Positions 1-10,597 of a DNA stretch of 64,000 nt are shown one piece after another (position 1 is the stretch's first letter; each line of letters begins with the position of its first letter). Source of the stretch: Hydractinia symbiolongicarpus (taxonomy: Eukaryota > Cnidaria > Hydrozoa > Anthoathecata > Hydractiniidae); contig NC_079875.1 of the NCBI RefSeq assembly GCF_029227915.1, positions 18,963,001-19,027,000 of the forward strand, in the 5' to 3' direction. The notes under the pieces are model-generated. The model was not told where the DNA came from. It made no database searches and worked only from the letters and a program-made list of their open reading frames with translations. Made by a program: the position numbers and the translations under genes.

Positions 1-110
1 TCGACCATAAACCGACTTCGATCCGACGTTAGGTTATCAGACGTCGGATTTATACTTCAACACGACGTGGTACCAACGTCGCATCAACGTAAGTTCGATA
101 ACTCTTTCAG
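1..110. repeat. GACGT-rich segment at window edge
   Basis: The first 110 bases carry about six close variants of the motif GACGT/ACGTC in a background that is otherwise AT-rich. The same motif style returns at 1,720-1,960. The two blocks may be the motif-dense ends of one DNA transposon whose left end lies outside the window, but no terminal repeat can be verified here. Confidence 0.4.
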
Positions 111-1361
111 GGAAAAATTATTCTTAAAATTTTCTTAGAAAAATAAAAGACGGTTTTTACAAATGCAATAACTGACTGACTATTGGAGATAGTACGAGGG
201 ATACGTTTTTATTATAATTTTATTTTTAAGAGAGAAAGCGCAAAAGTTTCCAGTTCAAATTTGTAATAGATGTGACCAAACCATGTGATAAAAATTATGC
301 AATTTGATTTGTTAAAACATCGCATTTTCGAACGAGGAAATATTCGAACGGAAAAAAAAGTCGCTTCGAATTTAAAAATAATCACAACGCTTTTCTCTTT
401 ACCAAAAAAAGTTGAAGTTGCAAACGTTTTGAAATTTATTTGTTGAAACGACGTTATATATGTGCCAGTTTCTTTCGCGCTAAAATCGTTGTATGTTAAT
501 ACACCTTTACGATAATTCAATTGTACATGCGTTCCTACGGCTCTCCATCGTTTTACAATATCGGAAAAAAGGAGGTAAAAATCGTGTTTTTATGACAGTT
601 TGTTAGAGACGAAAGCGTGTTTTCTCCAGTTTTTTAACATCCGTCGTATCAATTTCTTTCAACTTTTCAGGAAACCTTAATAATAATAAAATTCAACTTA
701 TGTGTACTTTTCATTAAAAACAAAACGTGGCAAGAAAAGTTATCACGAAAAAACGTGTTTTCTCATTAATAAACTCTTATAAAAGTGTGTTTTCCTCTTC
801 CGATCGCTAAATAAGCTGCGATGGAGTGTTAGTTTTCCCTAATTATCGTAAAGGTGTATTTCAAGCATTTGTTGTTGGTAAAGTATTGTAGATTCTATTT
901 TTACAAACATACAGAGGAAAAGAAAAATGGAAAAAAGTCAAAAATATTGAGAAGGATCTGACAAGCAGTAAGTTTTTTTAATTCCCTGTGTTACCCTGAA
1001 TATTTATATGAAATACAATGTTTACATATTTCCAGTTTATTTGGTGTTATTATTTCGCATATGCTATAGAAAAATTTTTTTATTTTAGGTTGATGAAAAA
1101 AAGCGACAAAAAGGAATTGACAAGATTCCCGTTATAAGAAGAAAAAACAGTAAGTAATTTTAGTTGCCTTATAACTAACATTGTATCTAGGCACATCAAT
1201 TGAAAACTGCGGAATCTGTTAATATATATTTCTATGAACACCTAGCTTTACAATTACATATCTTGTCATTTCCGAGAAATGTTCTTTATAAAAAGCGTGT
1301 ATCTTCGGTCTGTGACAAATTCTCCTTGGAGTTTATATATCACTAGTTAGATCACTAGTAA
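111..1361. other. No supported gene; exon-like segments
   Basis: AT-rich DNA without a long reading frame that resembles a known protein. There are splice-like boundaries: a donor at about 969 after a lysine-rich segment, an acceptor at about 1,088 with a donor at about 1,151, and an acceptor at about 1,540 followed by an AATAAA-like site near 1,650. Joining the first two segments at the obvious sites puts a stop directly after the junction. I treat this as a possible non-coding transcript or a decayed gene, not a called gene. Confidence 0.3.
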
Positions 1362-1510
1362 TTAGCCCGTGGAAAAATTCAAGGGTTCTAAAAATTCAAG
1401 GGTTCTCCCGTTCTTTTTATACCGCATTGCGTGCGTCTCGCTACTCGCGCAGCTAAGCTACCATTTTGCGTGACAGACAGACAGACGTATACGGGTATTT
1501 TAATATAGAT
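1362..1510 (+). repeat. Dispersed repeat with CCCGTGG hairpin head
   Basis: A short dispersed repeat. It begins with TTAGCCCGTGGAAAAATTC, continues through a segment reading GCTAAGCTACCATTTTGCG, then runs of GACAGACAGAC, and ends near ATACGGGTATTTTAATATAG. Further copies lie at 9,489, 9,598, 15,786 (degenerate), 22,571 (partial) and 22,985 (- strand). The head can fold as CCCGTGG-AAAAAT-CCACGGG in the better-preserved copies. No coding capacity is seen; it is likely a short non-autonomous mobile element. Confidence 0.65.
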
Positions 1511-1719
1511 AATATAATACCTTTATTTTCTTTCTATAGCAAATAGAAGAAAAAGTTGATGAAAAATCGTTTCGATACTGAAAACGCACGTGAAAAATGC
1601 AGAGGTGATGAAAAATGTTTATGATTGGGAACATAAAGTTATTGTAAATAAATATGTGTTATCAAGCTAGTTGAAAATAATTTTAAACATCACTTTTTGT
1701 TTTAAAGAGCCTCTTTGTT

Positions 1720-1965
1720 ACGTCTGTTAACATCGCAGCTAAGTCGCTGTAACGTCGGTTAACTTCGTAGTTATACGTCTGTAAAAGGTCGACGGCAGAC
1801 GTCTGTACAACGTAGCCACGACGTTGATAGGACGTTGTGCTCTGACGTCGTACAGACGTCGAGGTCCGACGTTTGCGCGACTTTCCATTCTGACGTTGAG
1901 CGGACGTCGCACCGACGTAAAACTCGACGTCGCTACGACGTCTCTGCGACGGTGGTGTGCTGACT
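1720..1965. repeat. GACGTC-motif-dense block
   Basis: About 245 bases contain some twenty ACGT cores, mostly as GACGTC/GACGTT spaced 8-20 bases apart. The two overlapping reading frames here are by-products of the repeated motif. Dense subterminal motif arrays of this kind are typical of transposase-binding ends of DNA transposons; the family is not identified. Confidence 0.5.
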
Positions 1966-2796
1966 GGATTACAACTAATAAAAATACAGATTGTAAATAA
2001 TCTATTTTCACGACCTTCTCGTATTCTACGTTCCTTGACCAAATCATAGTCGGTTTGGACGCTCCTTCAACATGGCTAGTTAACTGGCTACATTGTCGAT
2101 AAAGAATGATGATCTGATGTCCAGTTTTATCGAAAATACTAAATACTGAACGACAAATTTATAACAAATGCGTCCCCTTTTTTTAGACTCGTTTCTTAAG
2201 CTTTTTGGTTACACAGTCAATATAGAACTCGTCACCCATGTTATTATTACCTCCTAGCTAGCTAGTTGAAAAATTTACTTCAGTTCAATAATCGCAGTAA
2301 CTAAATTTTAGTTGCACATTCAATTTTAAGACGGTGATACACAATCCGATTAGTCGAATTCCATTAATTGGATCGTGTATCATGTGAAAATCGTATGCTT
2401 TCGGCATGCTCAGACTTGTCGAATTTTATTTTAAAAAGTCGGACCGGTTCAACTTTTTCGATTAATCGAAAGGTACATTAAATAGGTACATCTGTACATC
2501 AAATGTGCGTTCAAAAAATGTGAGTTTCTATATCAAAAATAAACATTAGTAGAGGAAATTTGAAAACATCATGTCGTTAAAAAAATAATAAAACAGAAAC
2601 CAACAAGATTTTTATCAGTGAATGAAGCTTATTAACAGAAAAGTAACAAATAACACACTCCGTTCTCAACGTTTTCTTAAATTTTTAGTTGTTGTAATTG
2701 CCGCCCCATAAGGGGCTCTTAGTCCGCCGGTCGTGAATAAAAAACATTTTTTTGCTGAGCGAAATCTTGCGTTTCGTGCTGTGCTACTTGATTTTG
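1966..2796. other. Gene-free stretch with a small hairpin
   Basis: No coding sequence is recognised. At about 2,334-2,385 a short imperfect inverted repeat (GATACACAATCCGATTA against TAATTGGATCGTGTATC) could be a degenerate miniature element. The rest is unremarkable AT-rich DNA. Confidence 0.4.
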
Positions 2797-2989
2797 TGAG
2801 GGTGAGAGCGAAGCTCAATAACCCAAAATCCTACTTTGAAGACAGAACGTGACACGCTAGCCGGGTGTACCTGCTAAGCCAAAAAGGCATAGGGCAGGGA
2901 GGGCAGGGCACCCTCATGCTTACGCAGAAGATTTGGAAAATAAAATCTGGATCAATCATCATACGTAAGTACTCGATTAATCCTTCAAT

Positions 2990-3031
2990 TTTATTTCCCA
3001 ATCTTCTGCGCAAGCAGAGTATGGGACTTCA
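2990..3031. repeat. Internal complementary region of DIRS 1
   Basis: This segment (core CCCAATCTTCTGCGCAAGC) is the reverse complement of the sequence at the outer edge of the element's 5' end (about 7,297-7,335). In DIRS elements an internal region next to the 3' repeat is complementary to the outermost bases of the terminal repeats, which is the arrangement seen here. Confidence 0.7.
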
Positions 3032-3175
3032 AAGCATAAACGCGGCCAGCGAGTGTGGTGAAAACAAAACAAAAGGGTGAGAAGGATAAGATAAAGAAAA
3101 TTTGAATAACTGAGCAAACTTCTTTTAACAATATAATGTTACAATCAGTATGTAAATGTTAAAAAAAAACGCAAA

Positions 3176-4200
3176 CTAAGTTTCATGACTTGTCGCTTCC
3201 ATAACTGAGTCCAAGAGCGAGGCACCAAGATCATGAAGATTTGTCCCACTACCAATAACATCTCTACAATAATAACAATAAAAGGTAGAATCCCTACTCC
3301 AAGTGCCATACTTTAAAATGACATCTAGAGGTACCCCGGTAATTTTTGCTTTACTTCCAGAGGCTGAACGACAGCTGCCTGGGGAAAAAACAATGGTATC
3401 AATACCGGCTGAGGTCATAGCTGATTTTATCCATCTTGATAGTGTATCCTTAGAGGCAGCATGATGAGGTTCCCAAAAGTTACAAAAAGCGGAGCAATTT
3501 CCTTAGATATCAATTGTTCTCTTTTTGACAGGTAGGCTTTGGTACATTGGAGTGGGCATAAATCTGGGTCAGAAGGGAATTCCCTGTACATCAAGGTCCT
3601 ATCAGTCTTTTTAGGCCGTGTTGTTTTAAGCAAGCCAGGTAAGTGACATAACATCACATCGTCTGTCAAATCTATAGAACAGATATATTATGGACACTGT
3701 GAACTCTTTGACCTGCTAAAATAGTAAGGAGACAAGCCAGCTTGATGTTAATATCCTTAAAGGATAAATCTTTGTTAGGACTAAGAGACTTTAAATAAGT
3801 CAAAAGAACATTTGTATCCCATATTAAAGAGTATTTGGGGGTACTTGGTCTTATATTAAAAACTCCTTTTATAAAACGGCTTATCAATGGATGCTCTGAA
3901 AGAGAACTGTAACCACTGATTTAAACAACTGCAATAGCACTTCTAGTTGTACATAAAACACTATATCCAGACCAACCTTTAAATAATTCAGTAAGGTGTA
4001 TTAACACATCTTTCACATTTGGATGATAGGGATCAATCGACCTCTCAGTGCAATATTGTATCCATCGTCTGATTGGACCCGAGTATTGTTTCTGGGTACC
4101 TTCTCTCCATGATGCTGCAATGATATCGACAGTCTCTGCTGGAAGCTCTTTACCTTGTAACGATTCCCGGAGACAGGCAGCATGAGCAGCGACAAGGTTT
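3176..4200 (-). pseudogene. Tyrosine recombinase, DIRS 1
   Basis: The C-terminal protein of DIRS 1 is read in three main pieces (about 4,200-3,890, 3,887-3,672 and 3,669-3,176) separated by frameshifts and stops. The start of the core-binding domain shows a WREGTQKQYSGPIRRW-type segment. Further on there is LLTILAGQRVHSVHNI, containing the first catalytic Arg. The C-terminal box reads FSPGSCRSASGSKA. Related recombinases have HxxR at this place, so the catalytic His appears replaced by Gly while the Arg is kept. The tyrosine-bearing end (TFYCYYCRDV) is present. It would insert the circular cDNA by site-specific recombination if intact; as it stands it is dead. Confidence 0.8.
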
Positions 4201-5651
4201 GCTGTAGAGGATGTTGTCTTTTTGTTCCCGGTAGAAACAATAATCTAGATGAAGGAGGAAATAACACAGGTGTCCTGTATAACATATTAATTGCTTGAGG
4301 AAATCAAGGCTGCGAAGACCACAAAGGTACTACAAGAATGCCTGTGGCTTGATCTATATTTATCTTTGCAAGAACTTTTCCAATCAAATTAAATGGTGGG
4401 AAGGCATAAAGTTTAAATTCGGCCAGGTCTGAGCGAAGGCATTTACAGCTTTAGCATCTGGATCAGGTCTTAAAGGTCAATATCAAATTTCCAAAAAATG
4501 TCGGAAATTATGTTAAATTGTTTTACATTCAAGGACCATTCAATGTTATCCTGAAATTGTCTTGATTTATAATCAGCTATAGTATTTAATACACCAGATA
4601 TATGACAAACTGATAACCAAACATCACATGTTCTAGTTCTATTTGAGAGTTTCCGTCAGTGCCAGTGGCAGTGAAGACTAGCATCAGAGGATAAAATTAG
4701 ATCAATTTTAGGCAATTGTATAGGTCTGGCAAACTGAGCCATTGTGAGCCACCACTGTAAATCCTTAATAGAAAACTCTGAAATAAAAACCTTTGAATCA
4801 AAATTTCCATGGCCTAGTTTGAGTCCTAGATTCTTATCTGTCTCCAAGGACCTGTAATGTAACTTGCCATACTTCACGGCATCAAAGGCAGAAACTAATG
4901 TTCCAACAACCCTGGAAACAAACCTAACTGTGGGGTGATGCATGTACAGCAAGTCCTTACATAGACACTTTAATTTTATGACCCTTTCTTCGCTTAAGGC
5001 TATTGTCATCTGAGCATAGTTTAACACAAACCCTAAAAACACCATACATTGGGTAGGCACAAGAATTGACTTGTTTGGATGTACAGTAAATCCTAAGCTG
5101 CTCAAAAGTGAGACAGTTGCCGTAATGTTTCTTTGGCATGATTCATAAGTATCACCCTGCAAATAAGAATCGTCTATATATACAACAGATGCATGACCCG
5201 CCCCTCTTAGTACTTTAAAGGGCGCTTTAAGAACTTTGGTGAAGATCCTAACAGCTGGACCAAACCCAAAGGGTAAAGCTAGAAATTGGTAAAACTGTCC
5301 ATCCCAAGAAAAAGCTAAGAACTTTGGGAAGTCAATATGAAAAGGGATGCTGTGGTAGGCGTCTTTTAAGTCAATACTTCCCATCCAAACACCTAGTTTG
5401 ATAAGACATAAAACATCTTGCAGTGTTTCCATTTTAAAATGGCGATATCTGACAGATCTATTTAACTGTTTAATGTTGATAATTATTCTTGAGCTACCAT
5501 CTTTTTTAGGGACAATAAATATACCTGAAAGAAAACAGTTATTTGTTGCTTGTATCTGCTGAATTGCCTTCTTTTGTAAAAGTTGTTGAATTTCCTTACT
5601 TATAGTTATACAATCTTCTTGTGAAAACTTCACTGGGTGGTAAGATGACAC
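4200..5651 (-). pseudogene. Reverse transcriptase / RNase H, DIRS 1
   Basis: The open part, 5,651-4,656 (331 codons), is a DIRS-family reverse transcriptase. Visible motifs are FIVPKKDGSSRIIINIKQLN (fingers), SIDLKDAYHSIP (first catalytic Asp), ALPFGFGPAVRIFTK, and the catalytic box VVYIDDSYLQGD. It is followed by LGFVLN and the WW...DLILSSDAS start of RNase H. After codon 331 the frame breaks; remnants of the DIRS RNase H/methyltransferase-like region, such as a KSRQFQDNIEWSLN segment, run to about 4,200 with stops. It is adjacent to the gag-like ORF upstream and the recombinase downstream, as expected for the family. Confidence 0.88.
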
Positions 5652-5809
5652 TGGGACACTAATAAATTCAATTTTAGCCCCATGCTCAATTATGTCTAGA
5701 ATATACTAGTTTGAAGTGATAGTCCTCCAAACTTTCAAAAATTTGTGAGTATTACAAGCTTGATAACGCCTAACTGCTAACTCAAGGTCAGCAACAACAA
5801 GGTCTTTAC

Positions 5810-7036
5810 CTACCATTGTTTTCTCCATTTGTACCCTTTGTACTTCAGGGTTTGAGTGTACCTTCTCAGGGAGTGGTTTTGATCTTTTGAGAAGGTCTTC
5901 TCGTTTTTTGACTGGTTATACTTTGCAGAGGAGGAATAACTGGAGGATGGCTGTTTGTACTTTTTAAAATTATTTTTTGAATATGGTGTAGATGGTCGTG
6001 AGAGCACTTTACTAGTTTTCTCCTCATCTTGCAATGATTGGATTCTTTTGTCCAAATCATCTCCAAACAGCAACAAGTCTTCTTCAGACACATCCTTTGC
6101 CAATCCTTTTAGGTGAGGCATTGCACCAATTAATCCTACTCTTTGATACTGATTTAGCTGCTGGTTGGCGTTACCGATTAGACAAAGAGCATCTTTAGCC
6201 AAATTTAATAAAATGGATGGTTCTATTACAATAAGGTTTCCTTGTTTAGGTGCGTTAATAATTTGGTCTGCCAATTGTAAGATATGCACTTGGCTTTTCG
6301 AAACAGTGGTTTGCAGTTTCTGCAATACCAGATCATTTGATTTTTTGCTGTCTGCCTTGGCCCATATAGGTTTATTGCAGCTCTTTAGAGACAAAAAACG
6401 GCAATTCGTGGGAATTTGGACGTTTTCTAGTCTGCCTTTTAATTTTTCATTGGTAAGTTTCTTCGACCATACGAGTTTAGCCATAGATGCTAAAGGTGGA
6501 GCTACTTCTGTGCCAAAGGATTCTTCATCGTTATACTCTTTGATGAGGTCAGACCAGACATCTTGGTCTGGGTCCTCTAACTGGTTTTCGTCTTGCCCCA
6601 GCATTTCATTCATTAAACCGTCATACAATTGGTTGGATGCTGATGTACTTATGGCATCAACATCTTTTTTACTAGGCCTCCTAGTAGAAGAACTAGATTC
6701 TACATGACTGAGGCAAGTTTCTGCTGATTAAGACCTGGATCTTTTCCTTCCTCTAGGGTGATCTACAGATATGAAAGCATTTGCTTCATTTTGTTTATCT
6801 GCACCATGACTTAGACCAGGAGAATTGTCTCCACTGCGGTCCACATGGAAGTTATTATCATTGTTTAAAACATCGGCTCGGAGGCTGTTCAATGAAGTAG
6901 AAAATTTTTCTCCTAGGGCTGTGATTGCTTCCAGCTGCTGTTGTTGCGTGGCTGGAAGGAGCTTAGTTAAAAAATCCATTGGAGTTTCTAACACTATGGG
7001 TTCACCACCTTCTTTTGGAGCTGAGGTGTCTGCCAT
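5810..7036 (-). pseudogene. Gag-like ORF, DIRS 1
   Basis: The first ORF of DIRS 1 starts at 7,036 with MADTSAPKEGGEP and runs in a single frame to 5,810, interrupted by one in-frame TAA at 6,728. The second part contains an acidic stretch (ENQLEDPDQDVW) and a central conserved-looking block (WSKKLTNEKLKGRLENVQIP). It ends in a Ser/Lys/Tyr-rich basic tail suited to nucleic acid binding. DIRS gag-like proteins are poorly conserved, so assignment rests on position upstream of the reverse transcriptase and on similarity in layout to the DIRS 2 counterpart. Confidence 0.65.
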
Positions 7037-7262
7037 TTTGATTGCAGCTCACCATAAATTTTAGATCTATAGCAATAAGTAAATAAATAAAACTATATAA
7101 AAGAAGGAATAAATATAATTCTCTACTACTTATGGAAAAATAATAAAATATAGCTAGCTATAGAAAAAAGAATTAAAAACGGATTAGCATAGCTGAAGTT
7201 TACCAATCGCAAACACCAACAAATCGCACACGTCCGTCACCTTCAGAAGATTTGGGAAATGA

Positions 7263-7335
7263 ACTGCTAAGGATTTTGGGTTATTGAGCATCGCTCTCAT
7301 ACTCTGCTTGCGCAGAAGATTGGGAAGAAAAATTT
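7263..7335. repeat. 5' terminal repeat of DIRS 1
   Basis: The inner part (AGGATTTTGGGTTATTGAGC) is an inverted copy of 2,799-2,833. The outer part (CTGCTTGCGCAGAAGATTGG) is an inverted copy of 2,990-3,031. Together they mark the 5' end of the - strand element. Confidence 0.7.
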
Positions 7336-7340
7336 AAAAT

Positions 7341-9488
7341 AAACGAATAGAACCTAAGAAAAATTAATTGTGAAGCTGTATAAAGGCCAGGTTTGTGACA
7401 TCAAACTGTCATGGCAGCGACCATAGATTTGAGTGAGTATGTGAGTATCACTGTGTAGCTGACAATGCGATGATGACAGTGATCTGGAAGAATCTTTTAA
7501 TGATGACAACTTTATACATTCTTGCATTACATAGCTGTGGAAAACACTTTGTTGATAATGTTGATAGCTAGCTAGCTAGATCAATTTCCATGCTGGACTC
7601 ATCATTTGAACACTGCTAAAAAGCCTGCACCATGGAGGTAGCTAGCTATATGTCTATGTAATGTAAGTAGCTGCAGTATTTTAATTGTTTTTCTTTAAGT
7701 GAAGTTCTGTAAAGTCCTGTAAGGTAGTCCCCTGAATTTCAGCTGTATGAAAAGAATGTGTAAGTTTGGATTTGGGAAAGAGAGAGCACGTATTTGCGTT
7801 TGCAGCTTTTATATGATAACCAAGATTTTTCTGTACAAATTCTAAAGCTGCTCCTTGCGTTCTTCACGAAACCACACACCCACCATGAAAAATGTCCATT
7901 TAGCTTGCAGCAACAAAGGTTTATGGGGTTGTTTACAAAAAGTAATGTAGCTAGCATGCTCAAAGAAAAAGGAGGCAGAGAGGTAGTCTAAAAGCGTATC
8001 AAAGTGTACAAGGGGAAAGGGGTCTTTGAAGGGCTTACATATCTACGCCTTAAAATATTATTGCAGTTTTTTGTTGTATCTTTTCTGCAAAAAAATTCCT
8101 GGTTATTTCAACTTTAATACCTTAGACCTGCCGTAGTTACCAATATTGTCCTTTTTTCAAGTAACGTAATTATAATTAATAATCATTAAGTTGATTTTTC
8201 GGGCAGGGTTACATTTAGGAAAAGGGAAAGTCGAAAGCAAAGCATACAATGGAGTATAAGATTGAAGATTTATAGTACGTACACATTTTTAAATAGATTC
8301 ATTATAGTAATTGTTAACAAATGATTTTTGTCTGTTTTACCCGCATGTGACTGGTTAATCCTTAAAATATGCTTATTTGATCAATTAATTATTTTTTTAG
8401 AGTCAAAAAGAGGAAAAATTTGATGGAGATTCTAACTGGAATAATAGAAGACGTACTTGTAAATGATTAAAGAAAAAGTCCTTCTCATACGTTACAACCA
8501 GTAACCACAAGGTTTTTTGGCTTGAAGTTGCAGAAAAACTTGCCACCATTAACATGAACCGATGCATATATCAATAGATTTTGTTATTGCAGATTTAGTA
8601 GTTTTTTTAGCAGATTTTATACATTATGCCTTTAAATTTTTTAACCTATAAATTTGATTTAAAAATATTAAAGCTGCAGGTCTACTATTATGGTAACCGT
8701 TGGCCTGATTTTTTTTATATTTTTATGTTGTATCATATATACTTTTACATTTTTTATGCGTGTGCCTGAACAAAGTGTTATTTTGTCCTAAAATCTTATT
8801 TTTTGATAGGATTTTTTAATTAAATATTTATAAAATTTTATTTTAAATGCTTAACAAACTGCATTTTAAACATTTTGAAAATATCAATTGTGTATACAAA
8901 ACAGTATAAATATAATCTAATTTATAGTGAGGTAGAATGTAGCAAGAAATTCAGCCATATTTCACTGTATATAATATTGTGCAAAATAATTCTTTAAAAA
9001 ACTTAACCGGAAATATTTTGCTATTCTTTCCGGATCCTAATAGTTATAGACTGTTTTCTGCTCTTGAAAAAATCCACTAGAAACAAAATCGAATGTGCAT
9101 GTAACTTGCAGATTTAAACCTAGCATAGAAGCTTGCGGAGGTAGGATGTGCACACGTGATCAGATAAAACGCACTGCGTATCCTTTCATTGCACTTCGCG
9201 TGTTGGTGCAACCTCGACCCCAGGGTTTATGAAAAGAGAACCAGCCCTGGGGTCAAGGTTGGTGTTGGGGCTAATCATTGCCTTGGAAAATAAGGGGTGC
9301 ATATGTATCAACTTTGAAAGAACAACTGTCGTATCATGGTAAACAAGGGCGGCAAGTAGTTGCAACTATATACTAGTAATAACTGTAACAGCAGCGAGTT
9401 TAAGTCTGTCTTCACTCTCTAAAGACATTTTATCGAAAGGAAATTATCAAAAATCTGTTCAGTTTTATATTAATGTTCAATATTAGTC
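7341..9488. other. Gene-free AT-rich stretch
   Basis: No reading frame here resembles a protein. GCTAGCTAG tetranucleotide runs occur at about 7,566 and 7,640. At about 9,209-9,265 there is an inverted pair (AACCTCGACCCCAGGG against CCCTGGGGTCAAGGTT), probably a small hairpin element. The rest is simple AT-rich sequence. Confidence 0.5.
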
Positions 9489-9597
9489 GTTAGCCCGTGG
9501 AAAAATCCACGGGTTCGCCCGTCGCAGTTAAGCTACCATTTTGGGTGACAGACAGACGGTCGGACGGACAGACGTATATGGGCATTATAACATAGAC
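9489..9597 (+). repeat. CCCGTGG hairpin-headed repeat, copy 2
   Basis: The best-preserved copy. The head TTAGCCCGTGGAAAAATCCA pairs with itself (CCCGTGG / CCACGGG), followed by GTTAAGCTACCATTTTGGG, GACAGACAGACGG and GTATATGGGCATTATAACAT. It directly abuts a second, diverged copy at 9,598. Confidence 0.7.
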
Positions 9598-9760
9598 TAG
9601 TCGTTACCCATGGAAAAATCCACGGGTTCTCCCGTCCTTTATATTTACCCGTCGCAACAAAGCGGATAAAAATATATCGCATTTAATATTCGTGTTTCCG
9701 TAACATCATTTTCTAACTCCGCGGGGGGTTCCGCGCAAAGACAGACAGACGGAACATGTG
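9598..9760 (+). repeat. CCCGTGG hairpin-headed repeat, copy 3
   Basis: A diverged copy placed head-to-tail after copy 2. The head reads TTACCCATGGAAAAATCCAC. The body differs (it contains TCGCAACAAAGCGG), but the GACAGACAGACGG tail is kept. Tandem placement suggests insertion next to or into an existing copy. Confidence 0.55.
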
Positions 9761-10041
9761 TTTTAGAAACTGAAAAGTAGGTTAACACACGAAAAACAGA
9801 CGTTGTCTCAAGCAGCTATTCTCAGTTTTAGGGCGCTTTCCAGGTTTCTATTTCGATATAAAAAAAGCCCTAAAGAGCCCTAACGATGAGACGAGAGAGC
9901 AGCTTGCGACTTCTTTAGTAAAAAAGCGAATCAAACATGCAACATGAATTTTATTTCATAAAATCTCCGGCGATCTAATAGACCTTTTCATAAATGATTG
10001 CGTAACTTTGCTTCGTTGCACGGAAACGAGGCAAGCGTTGC

Positions 10042-10391
10042 TTAAAATTCTTTACTAATTGCTTCCACATTTTCAAATAGTGTAGGTTTGGCTCCATCTC
10101 TCAATCTGCGGCGTATCCCTCCAGGGGCTTTTATTATATCACTTTTTGCAAATTGTTTTTCGCACAGCACAGCATGGCTGGTTACTCTAAAGTTGTCTTG
10201 TCCATCAATACGTTTAATTCGGCTGCACCACACTTTCTTGTATCTGAATCTTTCGGAAATTTAAAAAAACTTATGGTAGAAGATGATAATTCATTTTCAA
10301 ATTCAATCAGGCTACGATTACTGCATCCCCAGGCAGCACATTGCTTTACTTGAGATCTTTTATGTTTTTTCTTCGTACTCCCCTCCGACAT
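10042..10391 (-). pseudogene. THAP-domain protein fragment
   Basis: Read on the - strand from a start at 10,391, with one frameshift near 10,236. The first part contains the Cys pair in KQCAAWGCSNRS and the hydrophobic SFFKFPKDSDTRK. The second has WCSRIKRIDGQ, then LCEKQF and the basic segment RRRLRDGAKPTLFE. This spacing is that of the THAP C2CH zinc module that binds DNA in P-element-type transposases and many regulators. The usual final His (C-x-x-H) is Gln here, so zinc binding is probably lost. It lies antisense to, and upstream of, the DIRS 2 gag-like ORF, between pieces of the DIRS left repeat. It could be a captured gene, or the remains of another transposon inserted there. Confidence 0.7.
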
Positions 10392-10597
10392 TTTGTTTAC
10401 AAAAAAGTTTAGCACCGCTTGTTTCGTTTTCAATACGAGGCATACTATTGCGCAATAATTTATGAAAAGTAGAGCACATTCCTCTCCTCCTCTTCTCACT
10501 TTGTTCGCTACACGAAGGGTCAGAGCTCTTCGTGAATTAAAATAAAAACATTTTAATCCACGAATATCCTACTAAAAATCCAATAAATCTTTATAAT

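Larger units (their letters stand above)
2797..7340 (-). mobile_element. DIRS-type retrotransposon 1 (decayed)
   Basis: A tyrosine-recombinase retrotransposon on the - strand. In transcript order it has a gag-like ORF, a reverse transcriptase/RNase H region and a tyrosine recombinase, with no integrase or protease. The ends fit the DIRS plan: 2,799-2,833 is an inverted copy of 7,263-7,297, and 2,990-3,031 is an inverted copy of the adjacent outer segment at about 7,297-7,335. This matches the split-ITR plus internal-complementary-region layout used by DIRS elements to rebuild ends through a circular intermediate. All ORFs carry stops or frameshifts. Boundaries are approximate. Confidence 0.85.

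Noticed and set aside
212-520. 102-residue - strand reading frame near the window start
   Set aside because: Phe/Ser/Ile-rich translation of AT-rich DNA with no domain I recognise and no supporting splice or promoter context.
1683-2047. Two overlapping - strand reading frames (Arg/Thr/Val-rich)
   Set aside because: They read through the GACGTC motif array; the repetitive composition explains the open frames.
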